Numbered from the stretch's first letter, positions 15,080-24,632 are shown. The stretch is DNA of 41,727 nucleotides from an uncultured bacterium (GCA_937976335.1 CALJRW010000102.1:1-41727); one strand, 5' to 3'. Notes: generated by a model from the letters alone, not told the origin. Made by a program: numbers and translations.

Positions 15080-16072
15080 CTACAAAGCGCCTTCAAGAGT
15101 CTTCATTACTTTCGCAACACATCTTTCTACAGATGGGAGAATGACAGGCTCTAAAACTTTCGAATAAGGCATTGGTACTTCAAGTGAAGAAACAAGTCCT
15201 ACAGGTGCATCGAGTTCGTCAAAGATTTCGCTCTGAATAACATGTGCAATGTAAGAGCCGTAACTCGCAATTTCATACATTTCTTGGATAACGACAGCTC
15301 TGTGAGTTTTAGCAACTGAATTTAAAACAGTTTCTTTATCAAAAGGTCTTAAGGTTCTAAGATCGACTATTTCCGCACTAATTCCTTTTTCAGCAAGTGC
15401 GTTAGCTACTTTTTCAGTCAGAAAATAATTTTTTGACCATGTGATTAAAGTAATGTCAGTTCCTTCTCGTTTAACTTCTGCTTCTCCAATTGGAATTACA
15501 TATTCTTCTTCAGGAACATGTCCTTTTAAACTATAAGTAAGTTCAGATTCAAAAAATACTACTGGATTGTCATCCCTTATAGCGCTCTTAAGAAGGCCTT
15601 TCATATCATGTGGAGTTGAAGGAGCAATAACTTTAAGTCCAGGGGTGTTTGCATAAATTCCATCAAAAGAATTTGTATGTTGAGCACCAACTTGAAATGT
15701 TGCTCCACTTGGTCCTCTAAAAACTATTGGACATTCCAGAGCACCTCCAGACATTAATCTTCCTTTAGCGGCAGAATTAATCACTTGATCAATAGCTATT
15801 AATGAAAAGTTAAATGTCATAAATTCAATAATTGGGCGAAGACCTGCCATAGCAGCTCCTACACCGATTCCAGCAAAGCCGTTTTCAGCAATTGGTGTAT
15901 CTATAACTCTTTTTGCTCCAAACTCATCAAGCATGCCTCTTGAACATTTGTAAGCACCATTATACGAGCCAACTTCTTCTCCCATAAGAAAAATATTTTC
16001 ATCTGTTCGCATTTCTTCACTCATTGCTTCGTTTAATGCGTCTCTAATTGAAATTTCTCTAGCTTCACTCAT
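15080..16072 (-). CDS. pdhB: Pyruvate dehydrogenase E1 component, beta subunit
   Basis: With PdhA it forms the heterotetrameric E1 that decarboxylates pyruvate on thiamine diphosphate and passes the acetyl group to E2. At 330 residues it has the family length. Conserved stretches include EEVGSYNGAYK, DTPIAENGFAGIGVGAA, EFMTFNFSLIAIDQ and FRGPSGA, and the C-terminal transketolase domain contains DLRTLRPFD. It lacks the N-terminal lipoyl domain seen in some alphaproteobacterial PdhB proteins. It starts 9 bases after the pdhA stop, so the two are one operon with the gamma-CA-like gene. The E2 and E3 genes are not in the window. A branched-chain 2-oxoacid dehydrogenase is less likely given the close PDH-type match. 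Confidence 0.93.
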   Translation of the reverse strand: MSEAREISIRDALNEAMSEEMRTDENIFLMGEEVGSYNGAYKCSRGMLDEFGAKRVIDTPIAENGFAGIGVGAAMAGLRPIIEFMTFNFSLIAIDQVINSAAKGRLMSGGALECPIVFRGPSGATFQVGAQHTNSFDGIYANTPGLKVIAPSTPHDMKGLLKSAIRDDNPVVFFESELTYSLKGHVPEEEYVIPIGEAEVKREGTDITLITWSKNYFLTEKVANALAEKGISAEIVDLRTLRPFDKETVLNSVAKTHRAVVIQEMYEIASYGSYIAHVIQSEIFDELDAPVGLVSSLEVPMPYSKVLEPVILPSVERCVAKVMKTLEGAL

Positions 16073-16081
16073 ATCTTTTAC

Positions 16082-17083
16082 TTAGTCCTTCATACAATAA
16101 TCAGTTGCAGTATCTAACTCAGGAAAAGGGGAATCATGTGCAAACTTAACTGCATCCTGTATTTCATTCTCAATTTCTTCGTCTATTTGTTTTTTAAGAT
16201 CTCCAGAACCCAGATTTTCTAGTTTTTCTCCCATAACTAAAATAGGGTCTCTATCTTTCCATTCCTGAACATCGTCCTTTGTTCTGTATTTAGCTGGATC
16301 AGCCATAGAGTGACCACGATATCTATATGTTTTACACTCTATCAAAGTTGGAAGACTTTGTTCTCTAGCACGTCTTGCAGCAGTGTGAATTGCAGAACGA
16401 ACTGCAAAAACGTCATGTCCATCTACTGTATCTCTTGCCATTGGATATCCAAGTGCACGAATTGATAAATCATCCACAGGTGCTGTTTTTTCAAGTGGGG
16501 TTCCCATAGCAAAACCATTATTTTCAATGACGATTACAATAGGTAGTTTCCAAAGAGCAGCTAAAGACATTCCCTCGTGAAATGGGCCAATATTTACAGC
16601 TCCATCACCTAAGAAGGCTACGGTTATTCCTTCTTCTTGTTTATATTTTTGCGCAAATGCAAGTCCAGCAGCAACAGGAATTTGGGCACCAACAATTCCC
16701 CAACCGCCCATGAATCTTTTTTCAACATCGTAAAAATGCATTGAGCCACCACGACCTTTTGCGCAACCTGTTGATTTTCCAAAAAGCTCAGCCATTCCTT
16801 CACGTGCACTTCCACCTTTTGCAAGATAGTGACCGTGACATCTATAGGCAGTCATTACGTAATCTTCTTCATTTAGAACTGACATTGTTCCAACAGCAAC
16901 CGCTTCTTGTCCTATATAGAGATGTAGAAATCCGCCAATTTTTCTTTCTGTATATGCCCTTGCAGCTTCCTCCTCAAAGCGACGGATTCTATACATTTGT
17001 CTATAAAGGTTTGCGATTAGTTCTACATCCATTCCAGTACTTCCTGAGCTATATAAATTGTTTGTATTTTGTGCTGTTTCCAT
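16082..17083 (-). CDS. pdhA: Pyruvate dehydrogenase E1 component, alpha subunit
   Basis: The thiamine-diphosphate-binding subunit of E1. The TPP motif is clear: GDGAVNIGPFHEG through VIENNGFAMGT. Other conserved parts are RIRRFEEEAARAYTERKIGGFLH in pieces, YIGQEAVAVG, YRCHGHYLAKGG and the RYRGHSMADPAKYR phosphorylation-loop region. At 333 residues it is of normal length. It is the first gene of a minus-strand operon pdhA-pdhB-gammaCA. The upstream ribosome-binding site is weak. The two-subunit E1 is common in alphaproteobacteria and several other phyla, unlike the single-chain AceE of enterics. Confidence 0.94.
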   Translation of the reverse strand: METAQNTNNLYSSGSTGMDVELIANLYRQMYRIRRFEEEAARAYTERKIGGFLHLYIGQEAVAVGTMSVLNEEDYVMTAYRCHGHYLAKGGSAREGMAELFGKSTGCAKGRGGSMHFYDVEKRFMGGWGIVGAQIPVAAGLAFAQKYKQEEGITVAFLGDGAVNIGPFHEGMSLAALWKLPIVIVIENNGFAMGTPLEKTAPVDDLSIRALGYPMARDTVDGHDVFAVRSAIHTAARRAREQSLPTLIECKTYRYRGHSMADPAKYRTKDDVQEWKDRDPILVMGEKLENLGSGDLKKQIDEEIENEIQDAVKFAHDSPFPELDTATDYCMKD

Positions 17084-17210
17084 TAGTATGAAAAGAGCTT
17101 ACTATAAAATTTGTAGCATAGTCTAGCTGTTAGGTTGAGTTATTTTTTTGATTTTAGTAGTAATTTCAGATAGTTTTAATTTTAATTTCAGTTTTCTTTT
17201 TTATCAAATT

Positions 17211-17620
17211 ATGTATCATAGATTGTTTTTGCTTATATTTTTTCTATTTTTTCAGTCCTCAACATTTGTTTTTTCTGAAACTGATGTTTTTTCTGAAACT
17301 GAACCAATCAAAATTGGCTTTCTAACTGACTTCTCTGGAATTGCAAGCTACTGGTAAAGAAGCTTCAAAAGCTTGTGAGTGAAGATGTAGACTATGGATT
17401 TGAAGCATCGGCAATGGCTTATATTCATGTAAAACAGCTTGCGTTAGCAGTTAAAAATTGCTCAAAGAAAGACATTAATTGCCAGTTAAAATTTATGAAG
17501 AAAAGCGCTCCTGACTCAACAATGTCTTTTGTTCGTTGGGATGGAAAAAGTGCAGTTTATGATTTTACGCTTAAAGAAAGAAAAAATGGTGAAACTGAAT
17601 TAGTTAGAAGCTATAACTAA
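17211..17620 (+). pseudogene. Decayed ABC-transporter substrate-binding protein (branched-chain amino acid type)
   Basis: The N-terminus is a signal peptide followed by EPIKIGFLTDFSGIASYW, the typical start of a LivK-like Peripla_BP_6 protein. A stop follows at once, but a +1 shift reads on as GKEASKAC, the expected continuation. The frame shifts again and resumes as SEDVDYGFEASAMAYIHVKQLALAVKNC, which resembles the family C-terminus. The ~230-residue middle is missing. An 18-bp tandem duplication (GTTTTTTCTGAAACTGA) lies at about 17269-17304. The gene is therefore a remnant with an internal deletion and at least two frameshifts. It cannot make a working binding protein. Confidence 0.75.
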
Positions 17621-17935
17621 TATGATACATTTTACTACCCTCTAACTCAAATCAAGAAAAAGCATTTTTCGCATATTTTCCTTTAAATCGTTTTTAAATT
17701 GAAAAAATTAACACTTCTATTGAATTTAAATTTTAAAGTTTGTGGGAGCAAATGTCGATACTAATGTCGATATCTCGATAAAATGATACTTTTTTATTTT
17801 AGAAGAAAAACCAATGCTTCTTATGAATATATATAGGACAGTCAGAATGTCTAAAATTAACCTCTGAAAGGGAAATATTATTCTGGAAGATCTATTTATT
17901 AGACGAAAATATCATTACTAAAAATAGCTTATAAA
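17621..17935. other. Gene-free stretch upstream of the subtilase
   Basis: No gene is visible in these ~315 bases. The only pattern is a 10-base word, AATGTCGATA, repeated at 17751 and 17763, followed by CTCGATA. It may be a binding site in the subtilase promoter region. No convincing -35/-10 pair was identified. Confidence 0.5.
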
Positions 17936-20900
17936 ATGAACAAAGAAATAAGAATTAAACTGATACTACAAATACTTTTATTGTCCATTATTAGCTCAGG
18001 AGTTCTAGCGGAATTTGAACCTCTAAAAGAAGTCAATAATAAGTCAGTTGTAAGCAAAAATAATAAGAGTAAAGAAGCAAGAGTGGAAGCTGGAAAATTT
18101 ATTATACGAGGAGATTCTACAAATATGGAGATGATGATTCTTGATTTTTTAGATATCCATTATAATGGTTCATCTTGCAGTGAAGCAAAATCTCAATATC
18201 GTTATCACCATGCAAAAATATTTGAAGTTTTCGAAGAATGTGGGATAATTAAATGTGATCAAGAAGCAAGAGTTCAATCAAGAGGAGGAAATACAAAGCC
18301 ACGCACTGAACGAGTTAAAGATATCTTCAATGAGCTGAATAAAAATGTAGGTGCTGGGACGAGCAGAAAAACTAAAAGGCCTAAACTAAATTTTATACCA
18401 AGCACAGAAATAAAAGGAAGTATAGCCGAGAAGTATAATTGGTTTAGCTTTGAGACTCCAAGTGATTCAATACACAAATTAGATAAGCATGCAACTGAAA
18501 TGGCTATGTCATGTGCTAATCGCAAACTTCAGATGATAGATCCAAATATACTCGTGGAGCCAGTTTTTGAGGTAGAGAAATTTAACAATGATACCTACTT
18601 CCCTCCTACATCAGGTGCTTGGGGTCAAGAATCCTCGAATCTTTGGGGACTTGAGAAATTAGATGTCGAACAAGCTTGGCAAGTTAGTAGAGGTGCTGGA
18701 GTAAAAGTTGCTGTTTTAGACACTGGTGTTGATTACAATCATCCAGATCTTGCTGGTCAAGTGTTATTCGAACTTGGTTATGATTTTATTAATCATACAG
18801 AAGATTCAATGGATCATAATGGCCATGGAACACATGTTGCAGGAACAATTGCTGCTCTCAGTAATAATTCAATAGGAATAGCGGGAGTTGCTCCTGATTC
18901 GAAGATTATACCTATAAAAGTTCTAAACCGCTTTGGTTCAGGAAATTCTGCAGGTATTGCTGAGGGAATTGTTCACGCTGTTGATATGGGAGCAGATGTA
19001 ATCAATATGAGCCTTGGCGGTCATAGCTTTTATTACGATGTTCCAAAATATTATGATGATGCATTAAATTATGCAAGAAACAACAAGGTTGTCCTTGTTG
19101 CGGCAGCTGGAAATAGTGGAAGTAATGCACTAGAAATTTCTCCCGCAAATCATCCAGCAGTTATAGCTGTCGCTGCAACTGATGAAGAAGATCAGAGTGC
19201 CTTCTTTTCTTCCTATGGTAATATTGTAGCAATGTCTGCTCCTGGTGGAGGAGATTCTGATTGTTTTGAAAATGATGAGGACTCAGACTTCGGTATTGAA
19301 AGATGTAATAGCTCTATTTTATCTTTAATTAGTGCAGAGAACGGTCTTCCTGATGATTCACCACTATTAGTCAGTAATGGTTATGCAAGATTTAATGGTA
19401 CTTCAATGGCAGCACCACATGTTTCTGGAGTTGTAGCTTTGCTAAAAGGAAGAGACCCTAATGTCTCAGGTTCTGCTATAAGGAATAACCTACAAAGAAC
19501 TGCAGATCCTAGTACCTATTTGTATAATCGTAAAATTCCAGGACGTATTAACGCAAGAAGAGCCTTAAATTTCGGAACACCTAATTTTGATTTAAGTTCT
19601 GTTGAAATAGATAATGATTTAAATTTAGTTTTTAGTGGTAAGGTTGGTTATACTCCAGTTCAATCTTGGAAAATCTTTCGTCAGTATTATGATTTAGATA
19701 GTAATAATCATGCTTGGGCTCATATTTATACTGGTACTGGCATCATGGATGGAGTAATTCATTCCGTTCCCGTAAGAAGTATCATTGATCATTTATATCG
19801 AGGTATGATTTTTAAGCTAATTGGCTATGATGCAGATGGAGAAGAAATCTTATCAAGAGCAATTAGCTTAAGAGATTCTCTTCATTTAGTAGTTCGTCAA
19901 GTAAATGGTGTACCTAACGATGGCAATACGTTAATTCAGAACCAGCCAGGAATAATAGAATTTGTTGGTGATTTTTTACAAGAAACAAATTCTACTCCTT
20001 TAGAACTTCAAGTTTATACATCTTATGGGGTTGAAGAAAATGTAACTATTAGTTATCCAAATGGTCAAAGAGCACCTATAATAAGTGATACTCTCGCCAC
20101 ACTTGATACTTCTAATTTAACTGACGGTATTTATACTGTAAGTTTAAAATGGTTGGATTATATAGGAGGTTGTGTAGGTCCTCCTTTTCAATGCACGAGT
20201 GATGTTTACTATAAACTCATAATTGATAGAAATATCGACGCAGTTTCATCAGCAGTAAGTGATGCAAGCATGATAAATGGTCAAGTTTCTCTTTCTGAGT
20301 ATGGACCTAGTATTTTTGATATCAATCAAGATGGCACGGATGATTTGGTATATTCAGGCTATCACGCAATGGAAGCAATTAACTTTTCTCAATCAGGAAT
20401 TTCCTCTATCAGTGGATGGCCAAGTAGAAATTTAAAAACTTTATTTGATGTTTCCTTTCGAGTATTTGATTTGGATGGAGATTTAACATATGAAATTGTA
20501 AAAGGAGACTATTTACCAAGTGTTAAAATTGTATCAAACAATGCTGTTCTCTTGGATGATGGCTCAGATTTAAGTAATCTCTCATTGTATTATCAAGGAT
20601 TAGCTATAGATGATATCGATGATAATGGTTTCGCTAATATAGTTATAAACGGACCTAATCATATATATAATTTAGAATATGACGGGAATTGGAGTACTAA
20701 ATTTATCTCTTTAGTTGCTCTTCCTAATACTTTAAATGCTGGAATAATGCACGACAATGTTTATATTGTTGATTTAGATGGGGATGGCGATAAAGAGATT
20801 ATAACTAGCTATTTAAAATTTGAATCTGCCAATTATGATAATGTTAACCACATTGTTGTATTAGATAAATACGGAACAATCCTACACGATACTCCACTAA

Positions 20901-22000
20901 TAAATACAAGAACTTCAGCATCGAACAGTATTATGGAAATACCTTCTTGTAGTTACAAAGGCTGTAATATGATTTTTGCTGACATTGATGGAGATGGAGA
21001 TATGGAGATATTTGTCAGTGAAGGTGGAGCTATTATGGCTTATAAACATGACATGAGCTCATTAGCGGGTTGGCCATTAGCTACTAATGGACAGACAAAA
21101 GCACTAGCAGCTGGATATATTAATAGTGACAATAAAGCTGATTTAGTTATTGAAAGGAGTGATATATATGATAACCCTGGATCTAACAATGCAGATCAGC
21201 AACCTATTTCAAGGTTGTCAGTCGATGTTCTTACCTTTGACGGAAGCAGTTTGCCAGGTTTTCCAAGAGTGCTAGATAGTTTAGTTAGCCATTTTAATCC
21301 AAATCAAAAAAATCATGAGCGTGAACTTAAAAGTGTTAGGGTTGCGGATTTAAATGGTGATAAAAATCAAGATATTTTATTGCATTACCAATCTAGAAGT
21401 GGATTAATGTCCAGATTGCTAGCTGTCACTGGGCGCGGAATGCCTATTAACACAATTAATTTTCCATATAGCTATATTAATCCTCCCGTTATTGGAGATA
21501 TAGATGGCGATGCGAAACTTGAAATTGCACAAGTTGACTTTAATTCGAATGCAGTAGTTCTTTGGGATTTAAGTAGTTCCGCATTAACATATAGTGATTG
21601 GCCAATGGATGGTGCTGATGCAAATAGAAGTTTTGTACTAAAAGCTAATAAAGCACCCCTTATGCGTATTATTTCACCTAGCACTAATGATATAATACAA
21701 ACTCGTATTTTTGATTTAGAGGTCAATATTGCTGATGAATATGAGCAACTTAGGTCACTAAAAGTATACTTAGGTGATAACTTAGTTCGAAATATCTTAA
21801 ATCCAGACATAGGTGTTCTGAGAGTTGAGTCGCTTTCCTCACCTAACAAGAGATCCGAGATACTCAGTGTAGTAGCAAGCGATATTCATGACGTTCAGAC
21901 TAAGATCAGTGTAGAGCTTAAGTTTAAAAAAGCTTTGAAGGAAGTGATTAAAGCTGGAGCAGCATTAAACTCTAATGAAGGAAGTTTTAATTCGCAATAA
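17936..22000 (+). CDS. Large secreted subtilisin-like serine protease with FG-GAP-like repeats
   Basis: This 1354-residue protein has a signal peptide (about 1-25, ending VLA), a ~210-residue pro-region, and an S8 peptidase domain with the complete triad: D262 (AVLDTGVD), H297 (NGHGTHVAG) and S490 (NGTSMAAPHVSG). After it come beta-rich domains and a C-terminal half containing calcium-binding FG-GAP/VCBS-like words: DINQDGTDDLVY, DLDGDGDKEIIT, DIDGDGDMEIFV, DLNGDKNQDILL and DIDGDAKLEIAQ. These suggest a beta-propeller used for adhesion or substrate binding. There is no membrane anchor or sorting signal, so it is probably secreted to the surface or medium. No clear ribosome-binding site is seen. 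Such proteases digest external proteins. Confidence 0.93.
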   Translation: MNKEIRIKLILQILLLSIISSGVLAEFEPLKEVNNKSVVSKNNKSKEARVEAGKFIIRGDSTNMEMMILDFLDIHYNGSSCSEAKSQYRYHHAKIFEVFEECGIIKCDQEARVQSRGGNTKPRTERVKDIFNELNKNVGAGTSRKTKRPKLNFIPSTEIKGSIAEKYNWFSFETPSDSIHKLDKHATEMAMSCANRKLQMIDPNILVEPVFEVEKFNNDTYFPPTSGAWGQESSNLWGLEKLDVEQAWQVSRGAGVKVAVLDTGVDYNHPDLAGQVLFELGYDFINHTEDSMDHNGHGTHVAGTIAALSNNSIGIAGVAPDSKIIPIKVLNRFGSGNSAGIAEGIVHAVDMGADVINMSLGGHSFYYDVPKYYDDALNYARNNKVVLVAAAGNSGSNALEISPANHPAVIAVAATDEEDQSAFFSSYGNIVAMSAPGGGDSDCFENDEDSDFGIERCNSSILSLISAENGLPDDSPLLVSNGYARFNGTSMAAPHVSGVVALLKGRDPNVSGSAIRNNLQRTADPSTYLYNRKIPGRINARRALNFGTPNFDLSSVEIDNDLNLVFSGKVGYTPVQSWKIFRQYYDLDSNNHAWAHIYTGTGIMDGVIHSVPVRSIIDHLYRGMIFKLIGYDADGEEILSRAISLRDSLHLVVRQVNGVPNDGNTLIQNQPGIIEFVGDFLQETNSTPLELQVYTSYGVEENVTISYPNGQRAPIISDTLATLDTSNLTDGIYTVSLKWLDYIGGCVGPPFQCTSDVYYKLIIDRNIDAVSSAVSDASMINGQVSLSEYGPSIFDINQDGTDDLVYSGYHAMEAINFSQSGISSISGWPSRNLKTLFDVSFRVFDLDGDLTYEIVKGDYLPSVKIVSNNAVLLDDGSDLSNLSLYYQGLAIDDIDDNGFANIVINGPNHIYNLEYDGNWSTKFISLVALPNTLNAGIMHDNVYIVDLDGDGDKEIITSYLKFESANYDNVNHIVVLDKYGTILHDTPLINTRTSASNSIMEIPSCSYKGCNMIFADIDGDGDMEIFVSEGGAIMAYKHDMSSLAGWPLATNGQTKALAAGYINSDNKADLVIERSDIYDNPGSNNADQQPISRLSVDVLTFDGSSLPGFPRVLDSLVSHFNPNQKNHERELKSVRVADLNGDKNQDILLHYQSRSGLMSRLLAVTGRGMPINTINFPYSYINPPVIGDIDGDAKLEIAQVDFNSNAVVLWDLSSSALTYSDWPMDGADANRSFVLKANKAPLMRIISPSTNDIIQTRIFDLEVNIADEYEQLRSLKVYLGDNLVRNILNPDIGVLRVESLSSPNKRSEILSVVASDIHDVQTKISVELKFKKALKEVIKAGAALNSNEGSFNSQ

Positions 22001-22118
22001 AATACAAAGTTTTAGTGAGGAGAGGAGGTTTTTAGAAATTACTTTTTAGGATAACTGTACATCTACAATAGATATAGTCTTCTAATTAAATACTTTATAT
22101 CCTAATCTGAGTAAAAGT

Positions 22119-23096
22119 TTAAAACCGATAAACAAAACTTGCAAAAAAACGTTGTTTAGCTGCTACTTCATTATTGGAATCATCATTTTTTAGGACAAAG
22201 CTATGCGATATTTGAAGAAAGGAATTATTATAAAAACTAAAAACAAGTTCAGGCCCTAGGAATATATTAAATTCATCAGAATTTTCGAGTTTTTCATTCT
22301 CTAACTTATCTTTAAATTTATATTCGCCTGAAAAACGTAACCTAAGGGCAGTTGTGTAACTATGATCTAGAAAAAGATAATATCCTGGGCTTAAAGCCCA
22401 TTGAAGATCGTCCCCAAATTCATAGTTGAAATCGCCTTCAGTTTTAAGAGTATATTGAAAATTACCTTGCAAGTGAAATCTTGCTTGTTGAAGATAAAAG
22501 TTATTACCAAAAATTACATCATATGAGCCACTGCCAAGAGTTAGGTCATCTCCGCCTACAAGACTTCCTGCCGGTCCTCCATGCTTTTGGAAACTTGGTA
22601 GGATAGGATCTTCTAATACTTCAGACAAACGATCTGAATTTCCAGTTGGTAATTTTAGTCCTGTAAAAAACTCAATTCGATAATTCACAGTTTTTTGAAA
22701 ATCTTGAAAAGGAATATATTTTACTAAAAAAGAGGCATCTCCTATGCCATTTTCTCTGCCATTAACATAACTATTTCCATCAAATCTTCTAAATTTTCTA
22801 TAGATAAAAGGAATATTAATTTGCAGTGAAAAACTATTAGTAAAAAAATAGTTTGCCATGAATTGTGTAGTGTTAGAATCAATTTCTTGTTTTTCTGCAT
22901 TTCTATTAATTTGGCTAAAAAAATCAGGTTTTGCATTAGAAGATGAAATTTGATTTTGGTATGCTAGTCCAACAAAGAAGTTTTTAGATTGTCTTTCTTG
23001 ATTATCGATTGAATTAAAAATTGAACAAAGTTCACATGCCCAAGTCGGCGATATGCAACTAAGCAGTAGTATTAAAAAAAGAATATTTAGTTTCAA
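22119..23096 (-). CDS. Probable outer-membrane beta-barrel protein
   Basis: This 325-residue protein has a signal peptide (MKLNILFLILLLSCISPTWA) followed directly by CELCSIF, a CxxC motif at the mature N-terminus. Alternating aromatic/polar strands continue to a terminal RFFASFVYRF, an outer-membrane-type ending in Phe. I recognise it only as a generic outer-membrane transporter-like protein. The start is a TTG placed directly after the stop of the lipoprotein gene, so the two are translationally coupled. The CxxC and the histidine-rich partner suggest a link to a metal ion such as copper or zinc; that is inference. Confidence 0.7.
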   Translation of the reverse strand: MKLNILFLILLLSCISPTWACELCSIFNSIDNQERQSKNFFVGLAYQNQISSSNAKPDFFSQINRNAEKQEIDSNTTQFMANYFFTNSFSLQINIPFIYRKFRRFDGNSYVNGRENGIGDASFLVKYIPFQDFQKTVNYRIEFFTGLKLPTGNSDRLSEVLEDPILPSFQKHGGPAGSLVGGDDLTLGSGSYDVIFGNNFYLQQARFHLQGNFQYTLKTEGDFNYEFGDDLQWALSPGYYLFLDHSYTTALRLRFSGEYKFKDKLENEKLENSDEFNIFLGPELVFSFYNNSFLQISHSFVLKNDDSNNEVAAKQRFFASFVYRF

Positions 23097-23669
23097 CTAT
23101 TCCGTTATTTCAAAAAATAAAAATTCTTCTAGCCCTGTTGGGATATGAGAATTGTCTCTAAGCTCAAATCTAAGTGAGTGACTACCAATAGAGATATCGT
23201 TTGGGATTACAAAGCTACCCGACTTTTGCCATAAAGTTTGATGAGGGTCTTCTCCAGAACTTGAATCTAAATAAACATGGTAATGACCTTCTTTAGCGTC
23301 TGGATTTGTTAAACCGGCATTGTGATGACTATCAGAAGCTAGTTCATCCGTATGAGAGTTGTCATTATTCACTTCCTCCGGATGATCCTTCAATAATCTG
23401 AAATTACGGAGAGGAAAATTATGGAGAGGAGAATTACGGAGAGGAGAATTAGGGAGAGGAATTGCATCAAAAGGTGGGGATAGGTTGAAATTATTAAAAG
23501 TTAATTTATAGGAAATTGTTTCGCCAGCCTTGAATGATGTATTTTGCTCTGGGGAAATAATATCGACATCTGTATTGCTTGATGAAGACCCTCCACAGCA
23601 TAGAAGGATTAGTGTTAGTACGACTAGAGTAGTGATTAAGACAAAAGAGTTAATTTTTTTTTGCTTCAT
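23097..23669 (-). CDS. Lipoprotein with His-rich region and PLRN minisatellite
   Basis: This 190-residue protein has a hydrophobic leader and a lipobox at LLCCGGSSSS. A possible Ig-like strand region follows (about 35-65), then a five-residue repeat of PLxN(S/F) type (PLPNS, PLRNS, PLHNF, PLRNF) encoded by 15-bp tandem DNA repeats. Next come a His-rich stretch (DNSHTDELASDSHHNAG) and a GHYHVYLD segment reminiscent of small copper- or metal-related envelope domains. It is the first gene of a two-gene unit with the outer-membrane protein. The histidines suggest metal binding. I do not recognise the whole protein. Confidence 0.65.
   Translation of the reverse strand: MKQKKINSFVLITTLVVLTLILLCCGGSSSSNTDVDIISPEQNTSFKAGETISYKLTFNNFNLSPPFDAIPLPNSPLRNSPLHNFPLRNFRLLKDHPEEVNNDNSHTDELASDSHHNAGLTNPDAKEGHYHVYLDSSSGEDPHQTLWQKSGSFVIPNDISIGSHSLRFELRDNSHIPTGLEEFLFFEITE
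23402..23461. repeat. 15-bp tandem repeat (four units) inside the lipoprotein gene
   Basis: Four imperfect 15-base units of the form AATTACGGAGAGGAG keep the reading frame and encode a five-residue repeat. Copy number could change by slippage without breaking the frame. Confidence 0.85.
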
Positions 23670-23897
23670 AGCTTATAGATAAGAAAAAATCTCTAAAATG
23701 TAAAGACTTGTATTAATTATTTCCTATAGGAAAGATGTAATTGAGTTAATTTCATTTTTTCCGAAACTGACTCAAAATTCTTTTTCTCGTGACGAATTCT
23801 ATTTTTCAACAGGCCAGTAGATAAAAAAAGTTTAAAATAAATCCAAACGTAACTTTTCCCTATCGTATATTTTTCATTTCTAGTTTATTATACTCTT

Positions 23898-24503
23898 ATG
23901 TCATCTTCTCGCATTCTAGCAATTGACCCAAGCCTAACTTGCACTGGTTGGGCTTTTTTTGATGTTAATTCTGAGAAATTACTAGGTGTTGGAAAAATTA
24001 AATCAAAATCTCCCAAATTTACTCTTTCTGAGAGATTACTCGATCTTCAAAACAAGGTTCGCTCATTATATATAGAAATTAAAATTTGCTCGTCAGATTT
24101 TGTAGTATGTGAAACTCCGACAAGCATTGTAGATCCCAGTGCAGTCTTTAAACTTGAACAAGTGAGAGGGATTTATGAAGTTCTTGCAAGAGAATTTAAG
24201 GCTGAAGTTCCAGGAAGAATTAATCCTAGAAGTGTTCAGCGAGACCTCTTAGGTCTTAAAGGAAAACAACTGAATAGAGAGACGGTTAAGAGCCTTGCTG
24301 AAAATACTGTTAAGCATTTATATGGTAAAGTTTTAGATGAACTTGGAATTGGTAAAGAAATTCATAAGAATCAAGATATAGTTGATGCGATTTTAATTGG
24401 AGCTTTAGCTCTAACTAAAATTAAATCTGCAAAGAGAAGTAATTCTAACGTTGCTGAGATATTTGTAGAGTCAAAAAAGAAAGTTAGCAGTTTGACGCAG
24501 TGA
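23898..24503 (+). CDS. RuvC-like crossover junction endodeoxyribonuclease
   Basis: Resolves Holliday junctions made during homologous recombination. The 201-residue protein has the RNase-H-like RuvC acid set: D10 in ILAIDPSLTCTGWA, Glu in VVCETPTS, and the DxxD pair in NQDIVDAILIG. KLEQVRGIYEVLAREF matches the LGQARG... helix of RuvC. It is ~30 residues longer and more divergent than E. coli RuvC (173), so either a lineage-specific RuvC or a RuvC-like paralogue is possible. ruvA and ruvB are not beside it. There is no ribosome-binding site, but TATTAT (23886-23891) ends six bases before the ATG, so the mRNA may be leaderless. Confidence 0.8.
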   Translation: MSSSRILAIDPSLTCTGWAFFDVNSEKLLGVGKIKSKSPKFTLSERLLDLQNKVRSLYIEIKICSSDFVVCETPTSIVDPSAVFKLEQVRGIYEVLAREFKAEVPGRINPRSVQRDLLGLKGKQLNRETVKSLAENTVKHLYGKVLDELGIGKEIHKNQDIVDAILIGALALTKIKSAKRSNSNVAEIFVESKKKVSSLTQ

Positions 24504-24632
24504 GTACTGAGATATTAGTAGTACTGAGATTAGAATTTTTTCGAAACCTTGCCTATTGCGCTACGAAATAAATAAAAAACTAATATGAAAAAACTTTTTA
24601 AAAAAATATCTTACTTTACTTTTTTTAAAAAG

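Noticed and set aside
15076-15096. TTG start of the gamma-CA-like gene overlapping pdhB
   Set aside because: The added residues match nothing in the family, and the ATG at 15075 is cleanly spaced after pdhB.
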